Positions 9,049 through 16,771 of a DNA stretch of 64,000 bases are shown piece by piece. Under the pieces are notes generated by a model. That model saw nothing but the letters and a program-made list of their open reading frames with translations, did no database searches and had not been told where the DNA came from. How positions within the stretch are numbered: position 1 is the first letter of the stretch; each line of letters starts with the position of its first letter. Source of the DNA: Streptomyces flavofungini (GTDB lineage Bacteria; Actinomycetota; Actinomycetes; Streptomycetales; Streptomycetaceae). The stretch spans positions 186,001 to 250,000 of the forward strand of contig NZ_CP128846.1 in assembly GCF_030388665.1 (NCBI RefSeq). The letters run 5' to 3'. Position numbers and translations under genes: made by a program.

Positions 9049-10019
9049 TGGGCACTGTCGCGCTGGCCGTCACCGACGGAATGATGCCGTTCGAACTGTC
9101 CGTGGCGTACGAGGTGTTCGGCTCCGCTCCGCCGAGCGTGCGGGGGCCGTGGTACGACCTCGCGGTGTGCGGTTCGGGCGCGGTGCGGGTCGGCCGGTTC
9201 TCGCTGGAGCCGGACGAGGGCCTCGACCGGGTCCGGGGCGCCGACACCGTGATCGTCCCGGCCTGGGCGGACGTCGACGTCGCCCCGCCGGACGAGCTGG
9301 TCGACACGGTGCGCGCGGCCCATGAGGCGGGCGCGCGCGTGGCCTCCCTGTGCACGGGCGCGTTCGTGCTGGCCGCCGCCGGGCTCCTGGACCACAAGCG
9401 CGCGACGACGCACTGGGCGCACACCGATGTGCTCGCCGAGCGCTACCCGCAGGTGGAGGTCGACGCGGACGTCCTCTACGTGGACAGCGGGAGCGTGCTC
9501 ACGTCCGCGGGCAAGGCCGCCGCGCTCGATCTGTGTCTGCACCTGGTCCGCCTCGACCACGGTTCGTCGACGGCCAACGCCGTCGCCCGCCGCCTGGTCG
9601 TCCCGCCCCACCGGGACGGCGGCCAGGCCCAGTTCGTCGCCACGCCGGTGCCCGCCGAGGCCCACCACCCCCTCGCCGCGCTCTTCGCGTGGGCGGTCGA
9701 GCGGCTCGACAAGCCGCTGACCGTGGAGGACCTGGCGCGCCGGGCGGGGATGAGCTCGCGCCAGCTGACCCGTCAGTTCCGGTCGGCGACCGGCACCACG
9801 CCGCTGCAGTGGCTCCTGACCCAACGGATCCGCCGCGCCCAGGAGTTGCTGGAGACGACCGGCGACAGCGTCGACGCCGTCGCCGAGGCGACCGGCATGG
9901 GTACGGCGACGACGCTGCGCCGCCACTTCAACCGGACGGTCGGTGTGCCGCCGGACACGTACCGCCGTACGTTCCGCGCGCGGTCCGGCACCGGTCGCGG
10001 CGCCCTGCCTCAGGGCTGA
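9048..10019 (+). CDS. GlxA-family transcriptional regulator (DJ-1/PfpI plus AraC HTH)
   Basis: About 323 residues: an N-terminal DJ-1/PfpI-like glutamine-amidotransferase fold (VALAVTDGMMPFELSVAYEVFG; VASLCTGAFVLAAAGLLDHKRATTHW) and a C-terminal AraC-type double HTH (LTVEDLARRAGMSSRQLTRQF; LLETTGDSVDAVAEATGMG). The DJ-1 part is thought to sense a ligand. ATG at 9048 gives the standard family start; an in-frame ATG at 9027 is possible but lies upstream of the -10-like TACAAT. The last bases overlap a gene remnant on the other strand. Confidence 0.88.
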   Translation: MGTVALAVTDGMMPFELSVAYEVFGSAPPSVRGPWYDLAVCGSGAVRVGRFSLEPDEGLDRVRGADTVIVPAWADVDVAPPDELVDTVRAAHEAGARVASLCTGAFVLAAAGLLDHKRATTHWAHTDVLAERYPQVEVDADVLYVDSGSVLTSAGKAAALDLCLHLVRLDHGSSTANAVARRLVVPPHRDGGQAQFVATPVPAEAHHPLAALFAWAVERLDKPLTVEDLARRAGMSSRQLTRQFRSATGTTPLQWLLTQRIRRAQELLETTGDSVDAVAEATGMGTATTLRRHFNRTVGVPPDTYRRTFRARSGTGRGALPQG

Positions 10020-10205
10020 CGGCCGACGCAGCAGAGGAACGCGGTCTGCGCGTCGGCACCGGCCGGCACGGCCGCCTTCAGGCCGAACGCCCAGGGCCGG
10101 CGCAGTTCCCCGTCCATGGGCTCGAGGTGCGCGTGGACGCGCGCGACCACTTCGGCGTCGAGGCGTTCGCCCCGGCCGACGGCACGGGCCAGGTCCCAGG
10201 CGTGG
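10010..10205 (-). pseudogene. C-terminal fragment of a TIGR03086-type (DinB-like) protein
   Basis: Read on the minus strand, the segment encodes HAWDLARAVGRGERLD, ARVHAHLEPM and a stop after CCVGRQP. This is the C-terminal part of TIGR03086/maleylpyruvate-isomerase-like metal-binding proteins. No start and no N-terminal domain: homology stops abruptly at about 10205, where a fragment of a different gene begins on the opposite strand. Confidence 0.75.
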
Positions 10206-10680
10206 ACGCGGGACCAGCAGGGCTACGCGGACATCCAGTCGACCCGCCCCCAGACCCTGGCGTACGGCCTCACGGACTCACCGGTGGGCCAACTGGCGTG
10301 GATCGTGGAGAAGTTCAAGGAATGGACCGACTCGCGGGACCGCCCGGAGGACGCCGTCGACCGCGACCAGATGCTCACCAACGTCATGCTGTACTGGCTC
10401 ACGGGCACGGCCGGGTCGGCGGCCCGCATCCACTACGAGCGGGCGCACGCCGGATGCCAGGGCGCCCCGCCGCGGCCCTCGCCGACATCGACGGCGCTCG
10501 CCGTCTTCTCGCACGACAACTTCGTACCGCTGCGCCACATCGGGGACCGGACCAACAACATCGTGCAGTGGACGACCCATGACCGGGGCGGGCACTTCCC
10601 GGCGATGGAACAGCCCCACCTCCTGGTGGACGACGCGCGGCGGTTCTTCCGGACACTGCGGGCACAGGCGGGCGGCGGGT
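10206..10680 (+). pseudogene. C-terminal fragment of an epoxide-hydrolase-type alpha/beta hydrolase
   Basis: The plus strand reads DQQGYADIQSTRPQTLAYGL, TDSPVGQLAWIVEKFKEWTD, MLTNVMLYWLTGTAGSAARI and RGGHFPAMEQPHLLVDDARR. This is the second half of epoxide-hydrolase-family proteins, including the C-terminal catalytic His region. The N-terminal half, with the nucleophile, is missing, and there is no start codon with a ribosome site. The frame then runs on into the next gene without its own stop. Confidence 0.8.
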
Positions 10681-10736
10681 GCCGAGACGACCGTCCCCGC
10701 ACCCGCCGCCGCACGCGCCCCGCTTGTCGGCCGGCG

Positions 10737-11075
10737 CTACTTGTCGCCCTTGCCGAGCTGCGTCTTGAGCTTCTTGTCGACGGACTCCTGAAAGACGTCC
10801 GCGTTGGTGCGCGTTCCCTTGATCAGGTCGTCGCAGAAGGCGGCGACGTCGTCGCCGATGAGTTCCAGGACTCCCTTGCCGGACGCGACACCGCCCTCGA
10901 AGAAGTCGACGATCCCCGGGAGCAGGGGCCCGTCGGGCAGGTCGACCGGTCCGACCTTGAAGAAGTACTTCTGCATCTCCTTGTAGACGATCTGGTAGTC
11001 CGGTGGGAGCGCCTTGACCCGAGCCTTGTGCGCCCGCCACTCCTTCTTGCCCTCGATGATGTCCTGGATTCCCAC
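10737..11075 (-). CDS. DUF1048-type small protein (second copy)
   Basis: 112 residues, MGIQDIIEGKKEWRAHKARV... with ALPPDYQIVYKEMQKYFF. Homologous in layout to the protein encoded just upstream (11077-11433): both have a KA(L)PxDY(R/Q) helix followed by a conserved aspartate-rich end. DUF1048 proteins usually travel with PadR regulators, as here. Function unknown; helical and soluble. It starts one base after the upstream stop, so it is part of the same operon. Confidence 0.8.
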   Translation of the reverse strand: MGIQDIIEGKKEWRAHKARVKALPPDYQIVYKEMQKYFFKVGPVDLPDGPLLPGIVDFFEGGVASGKGVLELIGDDVAAFCDDLIKGTRTNADVFQESVDKKLKTQLGKGDK

Positions 11076-11076
11076 A

Positions 11077-11433
11077 TCAGCCTCCCAACTGGCCCAATTT
11101 CCTTGCGACGTTCCTGTTCAGCTGCCTGCGCCACCGGTCCCGGAAGTCCCGGGACTCCTCGCCGCCGGCGAGCGCCGCGCAGAAACCCTTGATGTCGGCA
11201 CCGAGGACCTCGTGAACGCTCTGCCCCTCCCCCGCCGTTTCCTCGAGCAGCCCCAGGGCGCCGTCGAGGATCGGCATCAGGTTGCGCCCCGTGAAGTCCC
11301 CATAGGGGGTGAGGTGGAGTTTGATCTGTTCCCACGCCTCCCGATAGTCGGCCGGCAACGCCTTGGCCCGGACCTCGAAGGCCTTGTACTCCCTCGTGAG
11401 GTCGCTTCCGGTCACGGTTTCCCAGAAAGTCAT
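11077..11433 (-). CDS. DUF1048-type small protein (first copy)
   Basis: 118 residues starting MTFWETVTGSDLTREYKAFE. The core is VRAKALPADYREAWEQIKLH and it ends KLGQLGG. Its ATG overlaps the PadR stop (ATGA), showing translational coupling. Together with the adjacent paralogue it forms a padR-DUF1048-DUF1048 operon. Function unknown. Confidence 0.82.
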   Translation of the reverse strand: MTFWETVTGSDLTREYKAFEVRAKALPADYREAWEQIKLHLTPYGDFTGRNLMPILDGALGLLEETAGEGQSVHEVLGADIKGFCAALAGGEESRDFRDRWRRQLNRNVARKLGQLGG

Positions 11434-11756
11434 CGCCCGCCCTCCTTGAGCTTGTCGATTCGTGAGGAGAGGTACTGCCACTTCACCCAGAACCTGCCGA
11501 GTTCTTCGCGGCCCGCGTCGTTGAGCGCGTAGAACTTGCGCGGCGGCCCCATTCCGGACGGCTTCTTCGTCACCTCGACGAGCCCGTTCCTCTCCAGGCG
11601 CAGCAGGATGGTGTAGACGGTCCCCTCGACGACGTCGGTGAAGCCGAGTTCGTTCAGCCGACGCGTGATGGCGTACCCGTAGGTCTCCTCGCCGCTGATG
11701 ATTTCGAGCACGCAGCCTTCGAGCGTGCCCTTCAACATCTCCGTCAGGTCGTCCAT
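11430..11756 (-). CDS. PadR-family transcriptional regulator
   Basis: 108 residues. The winged helix is clear: MLKGTLEGCVLEIISGEETY, GYAITRRLNELGF, VVEGTVYTILLRLERNGLVE, then the wing KPSGMGPPRKFYALNDAGRE and a C-terminal dimerisation helix. ATG at 11756 is preceded by GGAGGGGAG at good spacing. The frame extends upstream but would cross the operator. The dyad at 11784-11815 lies directly in front, so autorepression is likely. Confidence 0.92.
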   Translation of the reverse strand: MDDLTEMLKGTLEGCVLEIISGEETYGYAITRRLNELGFTDVVEGTVYTILLRLERNGLVEVTKKPSGMGPPRKFYALNDAGREELGRFWVKWQYLSSRIDKLKEGGR

Positions 11757-11783
11757 CGCGGATCTCCCCTCCGACACCCCCAG

Positions 11784-11815
11784 TACTGCGTAGTACCGAG
11801 TACCACTACACAGTA
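11784..11815. promoter_or_regulatory. Probable PadR operator (inverted repeat)
   Basis: TACTGCGTAGT at 11784-11794 and ACTACACAGTA at 11805-11815 form an 11-bp inverted repeat with one mismatch and a 10-bp spacer. They lie 28-59 bp upstream of the PadR start. A further GAGTAC/TACTC-like motif occurs at about 11820-11826. Confidence 0.75.
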
Positions 11816-11866
11816 ACACCGAGTACCGGAACGGAGGGGAGCGTTTCAGGAGTCACGCGGGGAGCG

Positions 11867-12178
11867 TCAGAGGTCGAGGACGGCGCGGAGCGCGTTGTCG
11901 ACCAGAGACTGCTGTTCAGGGCCGATGTTGCCGAGCAGCGTGCCCGTCTCGAATCGGGACACGGAGAGCTGCAGGACGTTGACCGCGACGACCGAGGCGT
12001 CGACCGGCGCGGTCAGGCGCACGCTCATCGCGGTGTCGGGGTGCACGGCGGGGGCGTGCAGGACCAGGGCGACCACAGCGCCGTACGCCTCGGCGAGGCC
12101 GTCGAGGCTGACGACGAGCACCGTGCGGTTGCCCTTGCCCGTGTCGATGTCCCAGACGTCGCCCTTGCCGATCGTCAC
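11867..12178 (-). CDS. Putative MazF/PemK-like toxin of a type II toxin-antitoxin pair
   Basis: 103 residues beginning MTIGKGDVWDIDTGKGNRTV with LVVSLDGLAEAYG and a C-terminus LLGNIGPEQQSLVDNALRAV. Size and beta-rich start fit the CcdB/MazF fold, but the sequence is divergent. The GTG start overlaps the stop of the upstream 61-residue gene (GTGA), the usual antitoxin-then-toxin order. RNA cleavage is inferred from fold only. Confidence 0.6.
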   Translation of the reverse strand: MTIGKGDVWDIDTGKGNRTVLVVSLDGLAEAYGAVVALVLHAPAVHPDTAMSVRLTAPVDASVVAVNVLQLSVSRFETGTLLGNIGPEQQSLVDNALRAVLDL

Positions 12179-12360
12179 AGGGAGTCGCCCTCACCGTCGA
12201 GGTCGACGGGTGCCACGAGGGCGAGCTTGCGGCCGGCGTCGAGCGTCATCTGCCGACGCACGGCTCGCAGGATGTAGTCGTTCAGCGACGGCGCGTCGGC
12301 CGCGGCGTCCCGCAGCGGCTGGTCCATCGCGTCGGGGATCCGCAGAGTGATGGCAGTCAT
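12175..12360 (-). CDS. Putative ribbon-helix-helix antitoxin
   Basis: 61 residues: MTAITLRIPDAMDQPLRDAA, DAPSLNDYILRAVRRQM, then a short acidic tail ending DLDGEGDSL. The ITLRIP strand plus two helices is the Arc/CopG-type DNA-binding fold; the acidic tail would bind the toxin. ATG at 12360 follows TACATT by 8 nt on the minus strand, suggesting a leaderless or very short leader. Confidence 0.65.
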   Translation of the reverse strand: MTAITLRIPDAMDQPLRDAAADAPSLNDYILRAVRRQMTLDAGRKLALVAPVDLDGEGDSL

Positions 12361-12477
12361 GATGTCAAATGTAGTGGCACGGGTGGTGTCAGGACAGGAC
12401 TCTTGTGTACGCGAGGGGGACGGGGGCCCGTGTCGAGGGGCGGGCGCCGTGTGATGTGGCGTCCCGGCCGAAGCGAA

Positions 12478-12590
12478 GGTGCGGCTCAGCCGAACGCCGA
12501 GCCGCGGCTCAGCCTCAGCCGAGCCGCAGTTCGCCGAAGCGGAACCAGGGCCCCGCCCCACGGGGACCGCGGCTCAGCCGAAGCGCAGAA
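12478..12590. repeat. Repeated GGCTCAGCCGAA motif at a gene end
   Basis: CGGCTCAGCCGAA occurs at about 12481-12494 and again at about 12571-12584, where it contains the stop codon and last codons of the secreted protein. A related copy (CGGCTCAGCCTCAGCCGAG) lies between them. This could be a partial duplication of the 3' end of that gene, or palindromic terminator-like DNA. Confidence 0.6.
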
Positions 12591-13791
12591 TGCGTGGGGC
12601 GAAGGTGCCCTCGGGTCCCGCGGCCCTGCCGACCGCCCACACCGTCGCCGTGCCCGGTACCGGCGCGAGGCGCAGCGCCGCGGAGTCGCCCTCCCCGGCC
12701 ACCACCGGTTCGCTGTACTCGGCGAAGGCCTCGCCGTCCCAGGCGAGGAAGTCAGGGCCGGGGATCAGCGGCGGGGTGCTGCCCGGCGGGCCCCACTTCA
12801 GCGAGCGGGCCACCGCGACCCAGCCGAGACCGCCGGACGCGTCCGGCGCGAGCGAGGTGATGCCGCCGAAGTCGGCGGGTAGGGCCACGCGGTTCCACGA
12901 CTGGCCGTCGAAGCGGACGAGGAGGGGCGGGATCGGCCGTCCCGGCGGGCCGCCGATGAACCCGCCCGTGCCGCCCGCCCACACCTCGGTCGGCGAGACC
13001 GCCAGGATGCTGCCCACGGCCGAGCGCGGGAACCCCTCCACGTGCGTCTGCCGCCACGCCTCGCCGTTCCAGTGCGACACGGCAGCCCCGTCGTTGGCGG
13101 CACCCGCGGCCCAGACGTCGTCGGCCGCCTTGACGTGCAGGCCGTACACGACTCCCGGCGGCACCGGCATGTCCCGCCAAGCGCGTCCGTCCCAGCGCAA
13201 CAGGGCCTGACCGCCGTCCCGGCCGCCGATCAGCCAGGTCTCACCGCCACCCGCGACGACCTTGTCGAGGCGGACCCCGCTCGGCGGCCGGCTGTCGCGC
13301 CAGGAGCTGCCGTCGAAGCGGAGCAGGCGGCTACCGCCCGCCGAGTCGCGACCGACGGCCCACTGCGCGGTCGGCGAGGTCCCCGCGATCGAGAGCAGCT
13401 CGCCCTGCCAGCGGATCCCGGGCAGGCCCTGGCGCTGCCACGCGGTGCCGTTCCAGCGCAGCACCAGCGGGAAGCCCGGCGCCTCGCGGCCGACGGCGTC
13501 GGCGCCCACCGCCCAGGCCCGGTCGGGGCCGAACGCCACGGCCTCGTTCAACCCGGTCTGCGGGCGCGCCTGCGCCGGGACGGGGACGTGCTGCCAGGAC
13601 GGGGCCTCGGCCGCGGCCGCGGACATGACGGCCACCACGGTCATCAGGGCCGCGAGGGCGGCGACGAGAAGCCTGCGGGCCACGGGCTGCCGCGGCGCCG
13701 TGGACGGCCTCGGCACCCTGGTCGGCCTCGGTGCCACGGTCGATTCCGGTGCCACGGTCGGTCTCGGTGCCATGGTCGGTCTCGATGCCAC
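12574..13791 (-). CDS. Secreted beta-propeller-like protein
   Basis: About 405 residues, exported. The GTG at 13791 lies 2 nt beyond the stop of the upstream homologue; ATG at 13773 is an alternative. The N-terminus carries a repeated (V/M)APRPT hexapeptide and then a signal-peptide core VARRLLVAALAALMTVVAVM with an AAAAEA cleavage region. The mature part is made of blades with DRAWAVGAD, AQWAVGRD, ADDVWAAGA and TEVWAGGTGG, each followed by RW(D/N)G or RFDG and W. This is a propeller-type repeat. No catalytic residues recognised. Shares architecture with the gene upstream. Confidence 0.75.
   Translation of the reverse strand: MASRPTMAPRPTVAPESTVAPRPTRVPRPSTAPRQPVARRLLVAALAALMTVVAVMSAAAAEAPSWQHVPVPAQARPQTGLNEAVAFGPDRAWAVGADAVGREAPGFPLVLRWNGTAWQRQGLPGIRWQGELLSIAGTSPTAQWAVGRDSAGGSRLLRFDGSSWRDSRPPSGVRLDKVVAGGGETWLIGGRDGGQALLRWDGRAWRDMPVPPGVVYGLHVKAADDVWAAGAANDGAAVSHWNGEAWRQTHVEGFPRSAVGSILAVSPTEVWAGGTGGFIGGPPGRPIPPLLVRFDGQSWNRVALPADFGGITSLAPDASGGLGWVAVARSLKWGPPGSTPPLIPGPDFLAWDGEAFAEYSEPVVAGEGDSAALRLAPVPGTATVWAVGRAAGPEGTFAPRILRFG
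13690..13790. repeat. 18-bp coding tandem repeat
   Basis: Four to five imperfect copies of an 18-bp unit (GGTGCCACGGTCGGTCTC type) at the 5' end of the 12574-13791 gene, encoding APRPTV-like hexapeptides before the signal-peptide core. Copy number is likely to vary between strains. Confidence 0.75.
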
Positions 13792-13793
13792 GG

Positions 13794-14867
13794 TCAGCCT
13801 CCCAGCCGCTCGCTCATCAGGTTCGGTTTCGAGCCGTAGGTCTCGACGGTCCCGATGGACAGCAGCGCGGACCCGGCCCGCGCCAGTGCCTGGGGTTTGA
13901 CGTCGATGGCGTTCGTGCGCTCCGGACCGCGGGTGAACGTGGTGCGGCGGCCGTCCACGCGTGCGTACTTCGACTGGAAGGCGCGGTCGCTGCGGACCTG
14001 CAGCCACAGCGCGCCGTCCGGGCCGCGCACCATGTCCTCGGTGTGGGTGTCGCCCAGCGGCGGGTAAGTGGTGCGCCAGGCACGGCCGTTCCAGGTCATC
14101 AGGAAGGCGCGGGACACGCCGTCGGCGTACTCGCCGCCGCCGATCGTGACGCGGCCGGAGGGCTCGGGCAGGATCGTGTGCACGTTGCCGTTCGGCGGCA
14201 GCGGCACCTTCGCGTCCCGCCATCCCGTGCCGTCGTGGCGCAGGACGGTCCGCCCACCGGTGCGGGTGCTCCCCCAGGCCCAGACGTCGGTGGAGGTGCG
14301 CGCCGTGACGCCCATCAGGAACAGCACGTCGTCCGGGGTGGACTCCGTCGTCCAGCGGGAGCCGTCGTAGTGCAGCACCTTCATCCCGGTGTTGTCCTCA
14401 CCGACCACCCAGGCACCGCCCGGTACGGCGGTGAAGTCCTGGTAGACCGACAGGGTCTGCGGCAGCGGGACAGCGCTCCACTCGCCCGCCGCCGACCGGC
14501 GCAGGATCTCGCCCTCCCCGGCGCGGTTGTGGAAGATCCACACCTCCTTGCCGACGAACTGCACCTCGCCGAGCCAGCCCGCCTCCCCGACGCCGGGGAA
14601 GGTGGTGTCCCGCGTCCACTTCACGCCGTCCCACCGGTACAGCATCGGCTTCAGGGCACCGAACTCGCCCTCGTACCCCGTCGCCCACGCCTCGTCGGGC
14701 CCGCGGGCGGCGAGGTCCTTCACGGTCACCGGCCAAGCGGCGGCGGGCACGGGCAGCGCCGACCAGCGAGGCGTCGCCGCCACGGCCTGCGGCACCGGCG
14801 CCGTGGGCGACACCACCGCGGCACACGCGAGCACGAGGCAGACCAGAAGCGCACGGAGACCGTTCAC
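13794..14867 (-). CDS. Secreted beta-propeller-like protein
   Basis: About 357 residues. GTG at 14867 was chosen: it follows a GGGGGG stretch and begins a signal peptide (VNGLRALLVCLVLACAAVVS). Blade motifs repeat through the mature protein: DEAWATGYEG, KEVWIFHNR, GAWVVGED, TDVWAWGSTR and GALWLQVRSD, each with an adjacent W. It is followed 2 nt later by a related secreted protein, so the two are co-transcribed and may act together outside the cell. Substrate or partner unknown. Confidence 0.75.
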   Translation of the reverse strand: MNGLRALLVCLVLACAAVVSPTAPVPQAVAATPRWSALPVPAAAWPVTVKDLAARGPDEAWATGYEGEFGALKPMLYRWDGVKWTRDTTFPGVGEAGWLGEVQFVGKEVWIFHNRAGEGEILRRSAAGEWSAVPLPQTLSVYQDFTAVPGGAWVVGEDNTGMKVLHYDGSRWTTESTPDDVLFLMGVTARTSTDVWAWGSTRTGGRTVLRHDGTGWRDAKVPLPPNGNVHTILPEPSGRVTIGGGEYADGVSRAFLMTWNGRAWRTTYPPLGDTHTEDMVRGPDGALWLQVRSDRAFQSKYARVDGRRTTFTRGPERTNAIDVKPQALARAGSALLSIGTVETYGSKPNLMSERLGG

Positions 14868-14976
14868 GAGACCCCCCAGGACGTGAAGGTCGCAGATCCT
14901 ATGGGCGTTTCCCACCAGTGAACAGACGGCATCCGGTCATCGCTGTTCCCTCGACGGCCTGCGGCTCCAGGAGCCG

Positions 14977-15528
14977 CTAGCGGCGCCCGCCGCACTCCCA
15001 GTCGTGGACCTCGACGGCCGCGTACCGGTCCCCGGTGAGCACGGCACGCGCCGCGTCCGCGTCCTGGGCCCGGAGCAGCACCGCCGTGCCCAGCCAGGCG
15101 GTGCCGTCGTCGGACAGGAGCGGCCCGTACGCGATCAGGTCGTCGTCCCTGCCGGGCGGCACGTCGGTGTCGGCGGCTTGCCCGGCGCCGAGGCCGAGGA
15201 CGAAGTACCGGTTGCCGCCGGTCAGTCCGCCGGGGAAGTCCCACATCGTGCGCCCCAGCAGGTTGCGCCAGCGGCGCAGCAGCACGTCCCGGTACGCGCC
15301 TGCCTGGTAGTTGGGCTCGTCGAAGGCGAACGCGCGGGCGGAGGCCGCGTCGGGGGCGTCGACGATGTGCACGCTGCCGGTGGGCGTCTCGCCGTCGGCG
15401 GCGAAGGTCGGGCCGCGCGCGATCAGCTCCTTGGCGAAACCGTCCATGTAGGACCAGTGCGCCTCCTGCAACTCCTCGCGCAGGGGCAGGGAGTCGGGCC
15501 GGTCGCGGTGGTAGCAGATGAATTCCAT
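14977..15528 (-). CDS. YciI-like (DGPF-type) protein
   Basis: 183 residues starting MEFICYHRDRPDSLPLREEL. It is built from two YciI-like halves: SVHIVDAPDAASARAFAFDE and AVLLRAQDADAARAVL are the equivalent helices. Such ferredoxin-fold proteins often pair with ECF sigma factors. The gene lies 31 nt downstream of the ECF41-type sigma gene on the same strand and is probably part of its operon. Enzymatic role unknown. Confidence 0.78.
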   Translation of the reverse strand: MEFICYHRDRPDSLPLREELQEAHWSYMDGFAKELIARGPTFAADGETPTGSVHIVDAPDAASARAFAFDEPNYQAGAYRDVLLRRWRNLLGRTMWDFPGGLTGGNRYFVLGLGAGQAADTDVPPGRDDDLIAYGPLLSDDGTAWLGTAVLLRAQDADAARAVLTGDRYAAVEVHDWECGGRR

Positions 15529-15559
15529 GCGCAGAGAATCCACCAACGTACGGCGATGA

Positions 15560-16555
15560 TCAACTGGCAGGCGGGGCCGGGCGTCGGATCGTCGTCCATG
15601 GCCTGAGCTTCTCCGGGTTCCGTACGGCCCAGATGCGCTTGATGCGCTCCCCCACGACCTCGAAGGCGAACACCCCGACGGTGGCGCCGTCGTGCGTCAC
15701 CACCAGGCCGGGGCGACCATTCACCGTGTGTTCCACGAACCTCAGGTCCGGCACCCGGCCGACGATGTCGATGAGGCCGTGGGCGATCCGCTCGCCGCCC
15801 GCCACCGGGCGGAGCGAGGCGGCGACGCGGCCGCCGCCGTCGCCGGTCGCCGTGGCGTCGGGGTCGAGGAGGCCGATGAGGGCGGTCAGGTCCTTGGCCT
15901 GCCACGCCTGCTTGAACTCCCTGACGATGCCCGCCTGCTGGGCCGCCGGGGCCGCGGCGGGCGCCGAGTCACGGACCCGGCGCCGGGCCGACGACGCCAG
16001 TTGGCGGCAGGCCGCCGGGGTCCGGCCGACGATGTCGGCCACCTCGGCGAAGGAGTAGCGGAAGACGTCGTGCAGGATGAAGGCGACGCGTTCGGCCGGG
16101 GTCATCGACTCGAGGACGACGAGGAACGCCATGGTGATCGACTCGTCGAGGGTGATGCGGTCCGCCGGGTCGGCGGTGGCCGGGGCGGCGCCGGTCCGCC
16201 CGTCGACCCACTCCGCACGACCGGGCAGCGGCTCGGGGATCCACTCGCCCACGTAGCTCTCCCGCCTGACCCGTGCCGAGCGGAGCAGATCGAGGCAGAT
16301 GCGGCCCGCGACCTTCGTCAGCCACGCGCCCGGCGACGCGATGGCCTCCCGCTGTGCCCCGGACATGGCGTACCAGCGGGCGTAGGTCTCCTGCACCACG
16401 TCCTCGGCGTCGGCCAGCGAGCCCAGGAGCCGGTAGGAGACACCGATCAGCTGCCGCCGTTCGCTCATGATCGCGTCGAGGCCCGGATCGTGGGCGCCGC
16501 GATCGAGGAGGCCGGGGTCGAGCGGGTCGGGTCCGGAGTCGGATGGGCTGGTCAT
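15560..16555 (-). CDS. ECF41-type RNA polymerase sigma factor with SnoaL-like C-terminal domain
   Basis: About 331 residues. Sigma region 2 (RRQLIGVSYRLLGSLADAED, VVQETYARWYA) and region 4 (TPAERVAFILHDVFRYSFAE, VADIVGRTPAACRQLASSAR) are followed by a SnoaL-like domain. Features characteristic of ECF41 are the linker motif EWIPEPLPG (family WLPEP), DGGGR, and NPEKL near the C-terminus (family NPDKL). There is no membrane anti-sigma; the C-terminal extension is thought to regulate activity. ATG at 16555 has GAGGGAG upstream. GTG at 16591 is an alternative and would make the mRNA leaderless from the promoter at 16598-16624. Confidence 0.92.
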   Translation of the reverse strand: MTSPSDSGPDPLDPGLLDRGAHDPGLDAIMSERRQLIGVSYRLLGSLADAEDVVQETYARWYAMSGAQREAIASPGAWLTKVAGRICLDLLRSARVRRESYVGEWIPEPLPGRAEWVDGRTGAAPATADPADRITLDESITMAFLVVLESMTPAERVAFILHDVFRYSFAEVADIVGRTPAACRQLASSARRRVRDSAPAAAPAAQQAGIVREFKQAWQAKDLTALIGLLDPDATATGDGGGRVAASLRPVAGGERIAHGLIDIVGRVPDLRFVEHTVNGRPGLVVTHDGATVGVFAFEVVGERIKRIWAVRNPEKLRPWTTIRRPAPPAS

Positions 16556-16597
16556 GGTGCGGTCGGCTCCCTCGATCGCGTGCGCTGTCACCCGTTA

Positions 16598-16624
16598 CGA
16601 CGAGACAGCCCCGTGACATGTGAG
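16598..16624 (-). promoter_or_regulatory. ECF41-type promoter for the sigma gene
   Basis: On the minus strand: TCTCACA, 16 nt, CGTC. The ECF41 consensus as I remember it is TGTCACA-N16-CGTC. The block CTCACAT-N6-GGGCTGTCTCGTCG is identical to the one at 16646-16672 on the other strand. Confidence 0.75.
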
Positions 16625-16645
16625 ATCGACCCGCCGCTCACCCGG

Positions 16646-16672
16646 CTCACATCCCGTCGGGCTGTCTCGTCG
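16646..16672 (+). promoter_or_regulatory. ECF41-type promoter for yceI
   Basis: On the plus strand: GCTCACA, 16 nt, CGTC, with the same CTCACAT-N6-GGGCTGTCTCGTCG block as the divergent element in front of the sigma gene. It lies 100 bp before the yceI start. Confidence 0.75.
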
Positions 16673-16771
16673 GTGGGGTGGCGCCGGGGCGGGGGGTGAT
16701 TTCGGCGGCAGCCTCCGCTCGCCCCCGCCCCGGCGTCACTCTCCCTTCGCCCCTGTGAGGAGCTACCCACC

